A DNA stretch of 37,703 bases from Verrucomicrobiota bacterium (GCA_016871575.1 VHCW01000045.1:1-37703), one strand, 5' to 3'; positions 16,895-26,305 are shown, counted from the stretch's first letter. Notes: generated by a model from the sequence alone, not told the origin. Translations and numbers: made by a program.

Positions 16895-19336
16895 TCACTG
16901 CGGCTTATGCCAGAATGACTCCCAGTAACGGCAGTCGAGCGCGTAAGGATCGACGGGGGTGTCATCTGAAAAATTTTTGGGCAGGAATCCGTAGAGCTGC
17001 ATTTCGCGGATATAGTGTCGGTTGGGACGGAAGCCCGGCATATCGAAGCGTTTGATCCGGTCGAGATACTCTTTTGTTTTCCCGATGGCAGCGAGCAGAA
17101 CTTGATAGTCGGGGTCCGCCATGTCTTTAAAAACGATGAAGTGGCCATCCTTGCTGTCCTTGTCTGCGGAATCCGCATAGCCCCCGGCGCTCTTTGCCAG
17201 GGGGGCCAGCAGCATCAGAGATTTGTCCGGACGGGTGAGGTTCATCAGAATATTGGGATCGAAACGATATTTACGATCTTGGGTGTTGATGTGAATGCCG
17301 CCCATGGAGAAGGTGTATTGATCAGGCGCAGCCGGGATTGTCCTTTCCTTCCCGTGACATTCGGCACAGCGCCGGAGGGCGTTTTGAGTGGCTGCGCCCC
17401 ATGCGCTTCGGTACTCCCGGTTGCCTGACACATCGGTGGCGCCCACCATCCCGGAGCCAAGCGCCGCATAGGTTCCGGGGTAGGAGGCGCTGGTTTCGAT
17501 CCACAGCCAGATCATCCGCTTTTCATGCTCTGAGAGTCTGACCTTGTGATGCGCGCCGTCAAGCTTCTTGAGTATGGCGCTTGCCGAGGATCCGATGGTG
17601 CGAGGTGCGCGGTTGCCATTCAGGTTCTCTCCATCGGCGAACTGGTTTTTGAGACGCAGCATGTAATAGCTGTGCGAGTAGATCGGGCCGCGATCACCTG
17701 AAAGGATCATGCCTCCTGAACGGGGTCCACCCTTATCTGTTTTGACATAATCATGACATCCCACGCAGTGTTTATCGAAGATCGGCTGAATGTCGCGGGG
17801 GAAATCAATAATAGATGGCGCGCCGGGTAGGGGCTCTATCTTGCTGGCGGGCCTTGTCATCGCCGTAGGCAGTTTGTCGGGGCGGGGGGCTTCACCTCTG
17901 GTTTCATGACAGCCGACGCAGCTCACTTGCTCGCCTGGCTGGAAAGTTGCAAAACTCTGCATGCGTTTCACAGACATCTCATTTTCGTCAAGCGCCACAA
18001 AAAACAGGCTGCGTAGCGCGGGGAGTTCCATGTGCGCCGATCCGTCGGGATCGACCGGAACCGTGCCCAGAGCGCGTGTAAGTGTAAATGTGCCGCCGAA
18101 GGATACGGGCTCCCATCCGCCGGTAAAGTTGACAGGTTTGGGTAAAACTTCGAGGATGAGGAGCTTCTTGATCTCGCCTCGCTCTACGCCTGCCATGTTT
18201 CGTCCGACATAAACATCGGTCAGGAAGACGGAGGCGCTGGCTTTCTTCAGGTCAACTTGCGTCGGGATTATGCGTTCGCGCTTTCTTGCGCGCAGAGGGC
18301 GCGGCTCCTGGGGGCGCATATTCTGTTTGGCCAGCTCTTCGGGGAGCTGGTGGATCTGGAGTGTCCTGCCGGTGGCGTCGACAAGGTAGATGCCGCCCTC
18401 GGAGGCGGCCAGAAAAAGGTCTTCGGCAAGCGGATAGGGATCGCGGTATAATGTTTTCGGATCGGTCACGGCCTTTGCCATGCTCTTGTCGTCGGGACCG
18501 TTGGAGGGGTCGACAATGGTGATGACGCCTTCATGTTCACGCCGGCCGTGTCCGGGCGAGAAGGAGGCGACAACCTTGCGCGTTCCCGGGACGGGTTTGG
18601 CATCGATCATGAGCGTGCCGGGATGCATGTTGCCGTAGTAGACCATCTGGCCGGTGCCGTCGGGATTCATGGTCCACAGGTGATGGAAGCGCACCTGGCT
18701 GCGGTCGATGTACTCCCAGCGCTGGTAGATGACACGGCCGTCCGGCAGCATCCACGGTGTGTTGTCCTGCTCGATGTTGGCCGAGAGCGGTCGCATATTC
18801 CTGCCATCCTTGTCACAGCGGTAGATCACGGCCACGCGGGTGTGCCAGCAGTTGACCATGCGGTTACACCGGCTCGAACAGAAGATGATATTGCCGTCGG
18901 GAAGATAGGCAGGCTCAACATCGTCGAAGGGTCCGTCGGTCAGAGGTCGCAGGCCGGAGCCGTCGATATTGATTTCATGGAGATGATAGAACGGCTGGCC
19001 AGGGGTGCGGTATGAAAAAAGAATTTTCTGCCCGTCATAGTGGACCTGCGGGTCGCGCACTCCGCCCTCCGGCGCGTCCAGAATGGTTTTCAGTTCCCCG
19101 GTTTTGATGTTGAGGCGCACGAGTCTGCCGCCGTCGCTGTAGAGTTTTCTGTCGGGGTTGGAGGACCAGTAACTGAAGTTCGCGTACCAGTGTCCGTCCT
19201 TGCCGTCCTGGCGGGCGGCATAGACGATCTCGTCAAAATCGAGCCCTTTCAGCCGCTGCCTGAGAGGATCGACATCCGCTGCCATGAGGGAGAAGGTCAG
19301 AGCCGTCAGGGAACAGATAATAACTGCGTTAGCCAT
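16895..19336 (-). CDS. Hydrazine-synthase-alpha-like beta-propeller protein with three c-heme motifs
   Basis: 813-aa exported protein with a signal peptide (MANAVIICSLTALTFSLMAA). Residues about 25-330 form TolB/PD40-type propeller blades (DGSGLRPLTDGPFDDVEP, LPDGNIIFCSSRC), followed by a second propeller-like region. Three CXXCH heme motifs follow: CVGCH 473-477, CVGCH 524-528, CAECH 657-661. The layout matches the HzsA-like family common in Planctomycetes and Verrucomicrobia, most members of which do not make hydrazine and are uncharacterised periplasmic redox proteins. No HzsB/C genes are nearby. Codon use and G+C look lower than neighbours and an IS91 remnant lies just upstream, suggesting acquisition. 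A GTTATA (-10 on this strand) sits 6 nt before the ATG. Confidence 0.88.
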   Translation of the reverse strand: MANAVIICSLTALTFSLMAADVDPLRQRLKGLDFDEIVYAARQDGKDGHWYANFSYWSSNPDRKLYSDGGRLVRLNIKTGELKTILDAPEGGVRDPQVHYDGQKILFSYRTPGQPFYHLHEINIDGSGLRPLTDGPFDDVEPAYLPDGNIIFCSSRCNRMVNCWHTRVAVIYRCDKDGRNMRPLSANIEQDNTPWMLPDGRVIYQRWEYIDRSQVRFHHLWTMNPDGTGQMVYYGNMHPGTLMIDAKPVPGTRKVVASFSPGHGRREHEGVITIVDPSNGPDDKSMAKAVTDPKTLYRDPYPLAEDLFLAASEGGIYLVDATGRTLQIHQLPEELAKQNMRPQEPRPLRARKRERIIPTQVDLKKASASVFLTDVYVGRNMAGVERGEIKKLLILEVLPKPVNFTGGWEPVSFGGTFTLTRALGTVPVDPDGSAHMELPALRSLFFVALDENEMSVKRMQSFATFQPGEQVSCVGCHETRGEAPRPDKLPTAMTRPASKIEPLPGAPSIIDFPRDIQPIFDKHCVGCHDYVKTDKGGPRSGGMILSGDRGPIYSHSYYMLRLKNQFADGENLNGNRAPRTIGSSASAILKKLDGAHHKVRLSEHEKRMIWLWIETSASYPGTYAALGSGMVGATDVSGNREYRSAWGAATQNALRRCAECHGKERTIPAAPDQYTFSMGGIHINTQDRKYRFDPNILMNLTRPDKSLMLLAPLAKSAGGYADSADKDSKDGHFIVFKDMADPDYQVLLAAIGKTKEYLDRIKRFDMPGFRPNRHYIREMQLYGFLPKNFSDDTPVDPYALDCRYWESFWHKPQ

Positions 19337-19342
19337 GGTTAG

Positions 19343-19348
19343 GTTATA
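19343..19348 (-). promoter_or_regulatory. Candidate -10 box of the three-heme propeller gene
   Basis: TATAAC on the minus strand ends 6 nt before the ATG at 19336. No convincing -35 is seen at 16-18 bp. It fits the short-leader pattern of the window. Confidence 0.35.
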
Positions 19349-19607
19349 AGACATCAAAAATGTTGGGAAATTGCTTTTCAGAGGCGCTTCGCATCGGCGA
19401 CAGCAGGGGGTTAAGGGGGGAGTCCCGAACCTCTCCTGACCGGCCGAAGCGTCGGCGAGGCTTGCGAACTTCTCCTCTCGTTGCATTTCCGTTCCTTTCG
19501 GGGCGCATCTTGACGGAAGTCCTATTCATTGTCAAACCGGCCTGACGGGAAAGCGCGTGGCTCTCCCATCACCGGTGAGCGGCGGGTTGCCTGAGATCGC
19601 GATTGTT
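19349..19607. other. Non-coding stretch upstream of the three-heme gene
   Basis: About 260 bp with no convincing gene on either strand; the short open frames have no family-like sequence. It contains a G-rich run (ggggttaagggggg, near 19407-19420) and imperfectly repeated CGAAC(C/T)TCTCCT segments. Together with the transposase remnant it forms about 650 bp of decayed DNA, likely the residue of an insertion. Confidence 0.5.
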
Positions 19608-19835
19608 CTACGCGGCGCAGGCATCCGGGCTGAAAGGGAGGTCGTCGTAGAACGGTTCCCAGATGTATTCTGATTCGAGCCGCAGCGGCAGGGCCAAGCC
19701 TTCCCAGAGATCGAGATGGCGGAGAATCTTCTCGATGACCGGAGCGTCCTCAATGAGCGAGATCAGCCGCATCTGGCCGCCGCATTTCGGGCACAGGAGC
19801 GGGTCAACGCCCCACGCTCGCTTGATCAGTTCGCG
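19608..19835 (-). pseudogene. IS91-type transposase C-terminal remnant
   Basis: About 75 codons encode the end of an IS91-family (Y2/HUH) transposase. The recognisable part is RELIKRAWGVDPLLCPKCGG, then QMRLISLIEDAPVIEKILRH and LDLWEGL. The CxxC and the VIEKILRHL segment are hallmarks of the common 3' fragment of these transposases. The catalytic HUH and two-Tyr domains are absent; sequence upstream in the same frame (to about 19990) has no family likeness and runs into the stop of the next gene. It is a dead fragment marking past insertion between the two propeller genes. Confidence 0.75.
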
Positions 19836-19991
19836 CTGAGCTATGGGAGGAGGCGGGCGATTCCCCACACCGGCCATGTCGTGCACAACGCCGAAGAACT
19901 GCGCCGGGTGGTGGAACAACAAGAAGCGGCAGCCCATGCCGTCCGTGAGACTCCGCCCCAGTATGGCAAAGATTGAGTCAGCTTGCCGCTC

Positions 19992-22900
19992 TCATCGCAA
20001 CAAGACACGACGCGTGGAAATGTCCGGGTAATTTGCCGCGAGTTTCCGCATCTCGGTCTGCGCGCCCAACTGCGACAACGCCACGGCCGCGGCGTTTCGC
20101 GTGTCTGGCGCGTTCTGGAAATCGCTGACTGTTTTCAGCAAAACCGGGACACAACGCTTGTCGCCAATCCGCCCCAGCGCCCACGCGGCGCACGCGCGCC
20201 AGCACGGCGTCAGGTCGTTGTGCAGGAACAACACGCCGGGACCGAGCGGATCGGGCGAGCCGTCGGCGAACTCCGTCGGGAATTTCTCCAGCGACGCCAC
20301 CAGCGTGTCCACCGACGCCGGTTGCGCCAGGTAGCCGAGCAGACGGGCGAGATAGAAACAAACCCAATGACGCTCCGGCAAGGCGTCCACGATGGGGATA
20401 CCGGTGGCAAAGACCCGCTTGATGGTGTTTGGTTTCTCGCGGTAACGCTCGTACGCGGCGCGGATGCGCGGCTCGTATTTCGCGTCGCGACAGGCCAGCG
20501 AGATAATCTGCGCCGCGCGAATTTCCGGCGTCGGCTTGCCGCCCCACGCGCCGTGGACTTTGCCGATGGCCGCTTCGATTTCTGCTGTGCGCTTCGCGGA
20601 AGCATCCCCAAGAATCGCCAAGCAGGTCTCGACAACCGCCGCCTCGGCGCCGGCGCGTCGAATCATGCGGCCGGTCAGCATCTCATGGTCGTCGTTCTCC
20701 GGGAACAATCCGCGGTCGAAGTCGGTCGGCACTGATTCGACGAGTTTCGTCACGTTCCCCTTTGTCGAGCCGAGCGCGTCGAGCGCCTCCATGATGAGAT
20801 AATGAACCGGCGATGAGTGGCACGCGATCAATGCGGGATGGTCGCCGTACCAGAGCGAATAGTGCTGGTAGTCGCCCAGTCCGGCAAACGCCTTGTGCAA
20901 CACCGCTTCGGCCTCGGTCGTGCCGATTCGACCGAGCGCCTCGACGGCCGCCTCCGCGAGGAACAGATTCCCGTTGGTCGGGCACGAGTGCCGGCTGATC
21001 GTCTGCGCCAGCAACGAGACTGACGACGCGTCCTGGAGATAACCGAGCGAACGCGTCACCGCCTGAATGGTTCGCGGATTCACGTCCGCCAGCGAGTTGA
21101 AGCGTTTGCCGTCGCCGCGGTGCGTCTTGTGCCATTCCGGGAACGGGTTTGTGTTGTATTCGCGCGCCAGGTAATCCCGGAACGGCGACGGGTCGCCACC
21201 GGAGCGGCTCATGGCAACAGCAGCGCGACGGGCCATGTCGCGGTTGCCGGCGTCGAATGGACGAACGGTGAGGTTCTCGACCGCGATTTTCGCGGCCTCC
21301 GCGACGATGGCGGAATCCCCGGAACACAGGGCCTTCAATGCCGGGACATTCTTCGGCGTTCCGCACGCCGCCAACGCGAAGGCTGCGGCCACGCGCACTT
21401 CCCGTGATTCGTCGCGCAACAATTCTTCCAGCGCCGGCGCGGCGGCCGGGTCGCGGAAGATGGCGAGCCGTTGGGCTGCGGTGATCTTCATCCCTTCGTC
21501 TTTCGATTTCAGCCGGGCGACGAGCGAGGGGACACTTTGTTCGTGACGGTTGATGCCGGCGACTTCGCGAAACCGGTCAAACTGCAACTCCATCAGCCCG
21601 GTGACGGCAGCGTTGTTGCCGCGAAACCGGTGCGGGTCGCCCTTGCCGAGCAATTTCAACGGCGGCTCCCTCAACGCCTGAATGACGCCCCGCGCCGGCA
21701 CGGGCGTCGCTTGACGGGGTTGATGGCAACCGATACAGCCGCGAACTTCTTTCGGGCGAACGTAAATCCATGACATCTCGTTGAGTTCGCTGCGCCCCTC
21801 GGCGTCCACCGCCTGAAATGCAACGGCCATGTCAGCGGGCACTTCGACGGCAAACGAACCGTCCGGCATCAATGGCACGGTGCCAAGTTCGACGACGTCA
21901 GTGCCGGTGTGGACGATGTAGGAGTGCGAGGATCGGTAGTTCAGGCCGCGGCTGCCGATGACACGCATCGCGCGGACGTGTTGCCAGCCGGCGGTCGTGT
22001 TCTTCGTGAAACGGGCGTTCTGGCAAAACAGAATCCCGGTGGCGTTCGGGTCATCCGCGTCCTTGGGCCGTACATTTTGCGGCATGAGCGGCGGACGCTT
22101 TCGGGCGCCCAAAAACACCGGCGAATGCAGCGGTTCTTCCGGCGAATCGAAGATGATGACCGGCGTCGCGTCCTTGCCCTGCGGATCAAGCACGCCGATT
22201 TTCTCGTAGCTGTACTCGGCGACCTCGCGTTTCTGTTTTCTCACCATCTTGATGGACGAAGTCTTGCGCGGCACGGTGCAGAGCAAACGCCCGTCCGGCA
22301 ACGCGGCCACGTCGCCGGCCTCGACGCGGAGGTGTTGGATGTCGCTCTGCGGGCTGCCGAGTTTGCCGACGGCGATGCCGGAGGCGGTCACATACGCGAC
22401 GCGGCCATCGGGCATCGGCGCGGGGCTGCCGCAACTGAACGCGCGGAGCCGCGCTCCGTACTCGGGGCCGAGATCGAGCCCGAATTCGGTGTAGCCGTGC
22501 GTGCCGTCGGGATGGATGGCGTGCAGCAACGTCTCGACCTTGCCGCGGTCAAAAAAGTTGTCGGTGCGAATGAAGAGAATCCGCCCGTCGGCCAGCACTT
22601 CCGGTTCGTTGTCGAAAATGAACGTGTAGGTGAGCGGCCGGATATCGGTGCCGTCGGGTTGCATCGCAAAGAGCGAGCGCGACGGCGGATTGTGGTATTC
22701 CTCGAACGTGCCGATGCGCGTCGAGGTGAACACAATCCGTCCATCGGGCAGTTCGACGGGATCAATGTCGTGAAACGGCCCGCTCGTAAGCCGCTGCGGT
22801 TTTCCTCCTTCGGCAGGGAGACAATAGAGGTGATAGAACGAGCCGCCCTCGGCGACCATCGAGAAGTAAATCCATTTCCCGTCGAACGAGACGCTCGGCG

Positions 22901-23744
22901 AACCGATGGCGCCCTTCCCCGCATCGTAGAGCAACTGCGGTTTCGCGCGCGGTTTGAGCACAAACAACTTCCGGCCAACCTTCATCGGCGCGGGCAGGTC
23001 GTGCTCGGGGAACGCCCGCGAGTTGCGCGGATTGAAGATGGTGACGTTCAGGCTCTGATAACCCTCGCCCGTTTGTCCCCGGTACAGGCTGCAATCGTCG
23101 CCAACGAAAATCACGGCTTCGGGCCACTCAAAAGTGGCGGACGGCGGCACGCCGACTTCCGCGGCAACGGTCTCGCGCGGTCCCGGTTTCTCGGTGCCGG
23201 CGGCCGCGGCGAGTTTGCGCCAGGGCGCGTCGCCGAAATTTGCCACGATGCCGGCGGTTTTCCACGCCTGATCGTTGAAGTCGGGCTGCTGCCAGTTCTT
23301 CTCCTCGTCCAGGCTGAATTTCCACGTCGAATCCGTGACGAGCGCGACTTCCTGGCCGTCCGCCAACTTCACGACCAGTTTCATCAAGAGTCCCGCCGGG
23401 CCGGGAGCAGTGTTGGCGGCCTCGATGGCAATCGTGTTGTCGCCGGCGTTCAGGAGGTTGGCGACGTCAAACTTCTTCGGCTTATTCCACTCGTTCGGGT
23501 TGCGCGAGCTTTCGCCGACGAATTTGCCATTGAGATAGACTTCGTAAAGGTTGTCGGCGGTGACGTGGAGATCGGCGGACTTGATTTGCGCCTGCTCGGT
23601 CACGGCCACACCGGCGCGGAAACAAACCGTGCCCTTCGGCTGCGACTTGTCCGAAGACGACCAGATCCATTTCGCGCCGTCAAACGCGCGCACCGGTCCG
23701 TACGCTGCCGTCAGCCCCAAAAAGAGTATGAAGAATCGTTTCAT
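19992..23744 (-). CDS. Giant exported protein: lectin-like domain, HzsA-like propeller, one c-heme, HEAT repeats
   Basis: 1250 aa with a signal peptide (residues 1-20, MKRFFILFLGLTAAYGPVRA). Residues 21-170 resemble the galactose-binding-like N-terminal domain of bacterial rhamnosidases (KWIWSSSD, VTADNLYEVYLNGKFVG). Residues about 200-640 are an HzsA/TolB-like propeller (YHLYCLPAEGGKPQRLTSGP, ELPDGRIVFTSTR). One CIGCH heme motif lies at 670-674, in the WIYVRPKEVRGCIGCHQPRQ context. From about 720 to the end are HEAT-type helical repeats (DESREVRVAAAFALAACG, ACAAWALGRIG). The start overlaps the upstream stop (ATGA). No enzymatic activity can be assigned; a periplasmic redox or sensing scaffold is inferred. 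Confidence 0.88.
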   Translation of the reverse strand: MKRFFILFLGLTAAYGPVRAFDGAKWIWSSSDKSQPKGTVCFRAGVAVTEQAQIKSADLHVTADNLYEVYLNGKFVGESSRNPNEWNKPKKFDVANLLNAGDNTIAIEAANTAPGPAGLLMKLVVKLADGQEVALVTDSTWKFSLDEEKNWQQPDFNDQAWKTAGIVANFGDAPWRKLAAAAGTEKPGPRETVAAEVGVPPSATFEWPEAVIFVGDDCSLYRGQTGEGYQSLNVTIFNPRNSRAFPEHDLPAPMKVGRKLFVLKPRAKPQLLYDAGKGAIGSPSVSFDGKWIYFSMVAEGGSFYHLYCLPAEGGKPQRLTSGPFHDIDPVELPDGRIVFTSTRIGTFEEYHNPPSRSLFAMQPDGTDIRPLTYTFIFDNEPEVLADGRILFIRTDNFFDRGKVETLLHAIHPDGTHGYTEFGLDLGPEYGARLRAFSCGSPAPMPDGRVAYVTASGIAVGKLGSPQSDIQHLRVEAGDVAALPDGRLLCTVPRKTSSIKMVRKQKREVAEYSYEKIGVLDPQGKDATPVIIFDSPEEPLHSPVFLGARKRPPLMPQNVRPKDADDPNATGILFCQNARFTKNTTAGWQHVRAMRVIGSRGLNYRSSHSYIVHTGTDVVELGTVPLMPDGSFAVEVPADMAVAFQAVDAEGRSELNEMSWIYVRPKEVRGCIGCHQPRQATPVPARGVIQALREPPLKLLGKGDPHRFRGNNAAVTGLMELQFDRFREVAGINRHEQSVPSLVARLKSKDEGMKITAAQRLAIFRDPAAAPALEELLRDESREVRVAAAFALAACGTPKNVPALKALCSGDSAIVAEAAKIAVENLTVRPFDAGNRDMARRAAVAMSRSGGDPSPFRDYLAREYNTNPFPEWHKTHRGDGKRFNSLADVNPRTIQAVTRSLGYLQDASSVSLLAQTISRHSCPTNGNLFLAEAAVEALGRIGTTEAEAVLHKAFAGLGDYQHYSLWYGDHPALIACHSSPVHYLIMEALDALGSTKGNVTKLVESVPTDFDRGLFPENDDHEMLTGRMIRRAGAEAAVVETCLAILGDASAKRTAEIEAAIGKVHGAWGGKPTPEIRAAQIISLACRDAKYEPRIRAAYERYREKPNTIKRVFATGIPIVDALPERHWVCFYLARLLGYLAQPASVDTLVASLEKFPTEFADGSPDPLGPGVLFLHNDLTPCWRACAAWALGRIGDKRCVPVLLKTVSDFQNAPDTRNAAAVALSQLGAQTEMRKLAANYPDISTRRVLLR

Positions 23745-25321
23745 GATTTCAGTTTCTGGTTTTCTGCCAAATCGAAATACGCCAATCGCGTTGGCGACGC
23801 CGTTTGCAGCGTGAACTCTACACGATTCAGACCGTCGCGCAACAACCCCGCCGGCACTGTCCACGCCCGCAGCTCATCGGGTTTTCCAAGCATTGGCGGA
23901 TACGGGTTGGGAAACGGCTCTGACAAATCATTGGTCGGCACGAGTTCGACGCCGTTCAGCCGGGCATGCCAACGACTCTCGCCGAGCGATGACTCGCCTT
24001 GAATGCGCAAGCGTCCCCCACCCTTCTGATGCGGCGCAAGATCAAGCGTGAACACTTCCGTTTCGCCAACAACCATTTTTCGCGGCAAGGGATACTCTTT
24101 CGTGTACGGATGACGCCAGTTGGGCGCGAGAAACCAGTGCTGGGGCTGTCGCGCGAGCCAAGCGCGGTCGCCGAGCCGTTTCAACACCTCGAAGGGCGGT
24201 TCGTTGAACGGGCCGCGCCCCGGCCCGCCGTGCTCGCGGTAATAAACGAAGTTGAACAAGCTGACGCCGTCCGCTCCCTGCTCATAAGCCAAGTGCGCCG
24301 CCGTTTGCATCTGCTCCGCCGTCGCGCGACGAAACGGGAACGAGTCGTAGGCTGTGACTCCCGGCGGTTTTGACCCGTTCCAAATCGAGTGGCACAACTC
24401 CAAATACACTGCCGCATGGGGGACCAGTTTACGGATCGCCGCAAGGTCGGTCTGCTGGACGGTAAAATAACTGGCGGAGAGATTCACCATGTCCAGCCCC
24501 GTCCCGACCATCGCCGGTAAATCAATGCCGAGCGGATCATGTGCAACGAGTTGACACGGCACCCGCGCGCAAAGCCAGCGACGCGGACCGAGCGCCGCGC
24601 GAACGTCACGCACGAAACCAGTCATGATGTCGCGGCGTTGGGCGCTGGTGGTTTTATCGAGTTGGAAGAAACTGTAGAACCGCATGAAATCCATCTCGAA
24701 CCCCTCGAAGTCGTAGTTTTCGCAAAGCTCGCGGATCAACGCGAGCTTGTGGGCGCGGACTTCGGGAACGGCCCAGTTCAGCACGCGCTGTTCCCCTCTC
24801 GTCACATCGGGGCCGAGACGATATTCGGGATGCCCGGCGACGAACCGGCTGATCCAGACCGAGCCAGGTTTTTCGAGATGATGCGCGTCGTTCATGCGAA
24901 GCGAGATGAAAGGCGACCGACCTTTCGCGCGACAGCGATCAATAAACACGCGCACTATGTCGCCGCCGTCGAGAACGTACTTGCCGAACGAATCCGGTTT
25001 GGTGCCGAATTGTTTTTCAACCCACCGATAATGTTCCTCGGCGGGATAGACTTTGCTTTTCCACCACGGAATCCAACCCAGCCCCGGTTGCAACAGGTGC
25101 GCGTCCACACCCGCCGCCTCGTCCACGGTCGCCTCTAACATCTGCGGACGGAACGGTTCGCGCTTCTTGTGCCACGGGCTGACGCAGGAAACGATGTTGG
25201 TCGTGTCGTTGCTGTAGAGAACGCGGAACGGCGGCTTGCGTTGCGCCGCAGACAACGACCGGCAACCGGCGGCAAACAACACCGCGCTGCCAGTGACTTG
25301 AAGAAACTCTCGCCGGTTCAT
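23741..25321 (-). CDS. Tat-exported glycoside-hydrolase-like TIM-barrel protein
   Basis: 526 aa. Tat signal MNRREFLQVTGSAVLFAAGC (twin Arg; the final Cys could be lipidated). The core resembles the planctomycete/verrucomicrobial family-10-like putative glycosidases: VSCVSPWHK, HLLQPGLGWIPWW, SPFISLRMNDAHH, NYDFEGFEMDFMRF and AYEQGADGVSLFNFVYY, with acidic residues in FEMDFMRF as possible catalytic groups. A C-terminal beta-rich region (430-526; RWHARLNGVELVPTND) looks like a carbohydrate-binding module. I chose the ATG at 25321 over 25330 because it overlaps the upstream stop as ATGA. Its stop overlaps the giant propeller gene. Substrate unknown. Confidence 0.82.
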   Translation of the reverse strand: MNRREFLQVTGSAVLFAAGCRSLSAAQRKPPFRVLYSNDTTNIVSCVSPWHKKREPFRPQMLEATVDEAAGVDAHLLQPGLGWIPWWKSKVYPAEEHYRWVEKQFGTKPDSFGKYVLDGGDIVRVFIDRCRAKGRSPFISLRMNDAHHLEKPGSVWISRFVAGHPEYRLGPDVTRGEQRVLNWAVPEVRAHKLALIRELCENYDFEGFEMDFMRFYSFFQLDKTTSAQRRDIMTGFVRDVRAALGPRRWLCARVPCQLVAHDPLGIDLPAMVGTGLDMVNLSASYFTVQQTDLAAIRKLVPHAAVYLELCHSIWNGSKPPGVTAYDSFPFRRATAEQMQTAAHLAYEQGADGVSLFNFVYYREHGGPGRGPFNEPPFEVLKRLGDRAWLARQPQHWFLAPNWRHPYTKEYPLPRKMVVGETEVFTLDLAPHQKGGGRLRIQGESSLGESRWHARLNGVELVPTNDLSEPFPNPYPPMLGKPDELRAWTVPAGLLRDGLNRVEFTLQTASPTRLAYFDLAENQKLKS

Positions 25322-26268
25322 CCGTGCCATGGGCGGGAGCGGTTCTTGATGCCGCCGAGCACTTCCGTCACAATCCGCGCGTCCTCGGCGATCTCGAAAT
25401 CAAACATCCCGGCAAGGATGAAATCAACGCCGTGCTCGTAGGCGTACTGGAACGCGTTGTGCGGCGGAATCGCCCCGGCGGCCATGACCTTGAAACCGAT
25501 CCACGGCTTCGTGACGGGCTTCATGAACTCGGCCGTTTCTTCCGGACAGGAGCACCAGTAGCCGTGTGGCGCTTCGGCGTGCGGCCCCTTGATGTCCTTC
25601 GCTTCCGGCGCGGTGGGATACTTGTGATGATGAAACGTCTTGAAATAAAAATCGCACGAGAGCTTGGCGGCCTCGCACGCCTTGACGACTTCCAGGTCGT
25701 GCGCGCCCACGCCGGTCGGCAAACCGGTCGCCTGCATCATCGCCACGAGCTCGCTCAGGAACGAAAACTGTTTTCTCTTGATCAGCGGGTCGCCGGTCGC
25801 GCCGTGCAGGTAGAACGCATCCGCCCCGGCGTCCACCAGTCGTTGCACGACGACGCTGAACACCTGCGCTTCCCGGCTCTCCTTGGGGTCGGGCGCGATG
25901 ATCCAGTTCATCTTGCCGCCGCGCCTGCGAAAGTCACGGAACAATCGCACGACCGTCTCGTCGTTGTGGGTCATGAATGTGTTGACGCCGCGCGCCTGCG
26001 CCTCCGCAAACGTCGCCATCACCCGCTCCTCGCTGTTGTAGTGGCGAGAGAGATTGCGAACAAAGTTCAGGTCGCGCGCGTGGACGTGGTGCGTGATGAT
26101 GTTGGTGCCGAGCATCAGCCGCGAAACTTCCAGTTTCCCGATTCGCCCCTTCGGCAACGAGGTGGTGGTGGTGGCCGGGGATGTCTGCGCTGTCGTCATG
26201 CCGGCGGCCAGCACGCCTCCTCCTGCGACCTTGAGAAAACTACGACGGGTGTATTCGATGTTGCTCAT
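25318..26268 (-). CDS. Tat-exported aldo/keto-reductase-like TIM-barrel protein
   Basis: 316 aa, Tat signal MSNIEYTRRSFLKVAGGGVLAAG. The beginning of the mature part, KGRIGKLEVSRLMLGTNII, is like aldo/keto reductases, followed by alternating beta/alpha segments (GVNTFMTHNDETV, WIIAPDPKE, GADAFYLHGATGD, GVGAHDLEVVKACEA, PWIGFKVMAAGAI, GVDFILAGMFDFEI). I do not see a clear NADP-binding motif near the C-terminus, so it may be a non-catalytic or differently specific barrel. It is the first gene of the three-gene operon leading to the glycosidase-like and giant propeller proteins. Confidence 0.75.
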   Translation of the reverse strand: MSNIEYTRRSFLKVAGGGVLAAGMTTAQTSPATTTTSLPKGRIGKLEVSRLMLGTNIITHHVHARDLNFVRNLSRHYNSEERVMATFAEAQARGVNTFMTHNDETVVRLFRDFRRRGGKMNWIIAPDPKESREAQVFSVVVQRLVDAGADAFYLHGATGDPLIKRKQFSFLSELVAMMQATGLPTGVGAHDLEVVKACEAAKLSCDFYFKTFHHHKYPTAPEAKDIKGPHAEAPHGYWCSCPEETAEFMKPVTKPWIGFKVMAAGAIPPHNAFQYAYEHGVDFILAGMFDFEIAEDARIVTEVLGGIKNRSRPWHG

Positions 26269-26276
26269 GCTTGAGA

Positions 26277-26305
26277 TAGGTATGCGTTCTGCGCCTCCTC
26301 CGCAA
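26277..26305 (-). promoter_or_regulatory. Candidate promoter of the Tat-TIM-barrel/propeller operon
   Basis: Leftward TTGCGG (26300-26305), 17-bp spacer, TACCTA (26277-26282), with 8 nt to the ATG at 26268. The boxes are weak individually; the position fits the short-leader pattern. Confidence 0.35.

Noticed and set aside
16895-23744. Anammox hydrazine synthase
   Set aside because: Only alpha-like propeller proteins are present; no beta or gamma subunit or hydrazine dehydrogenase gene is visible, and the family is common in non-anammox PVC bacteria.
21909-24002. Long open frame (697 codons) on the plus strand
   Set aside because: Antisense to the 1250-aa propeller/heme/HEAT gene; low-complexity Arg/Val-rich product typical of GC-rich shadow frames.
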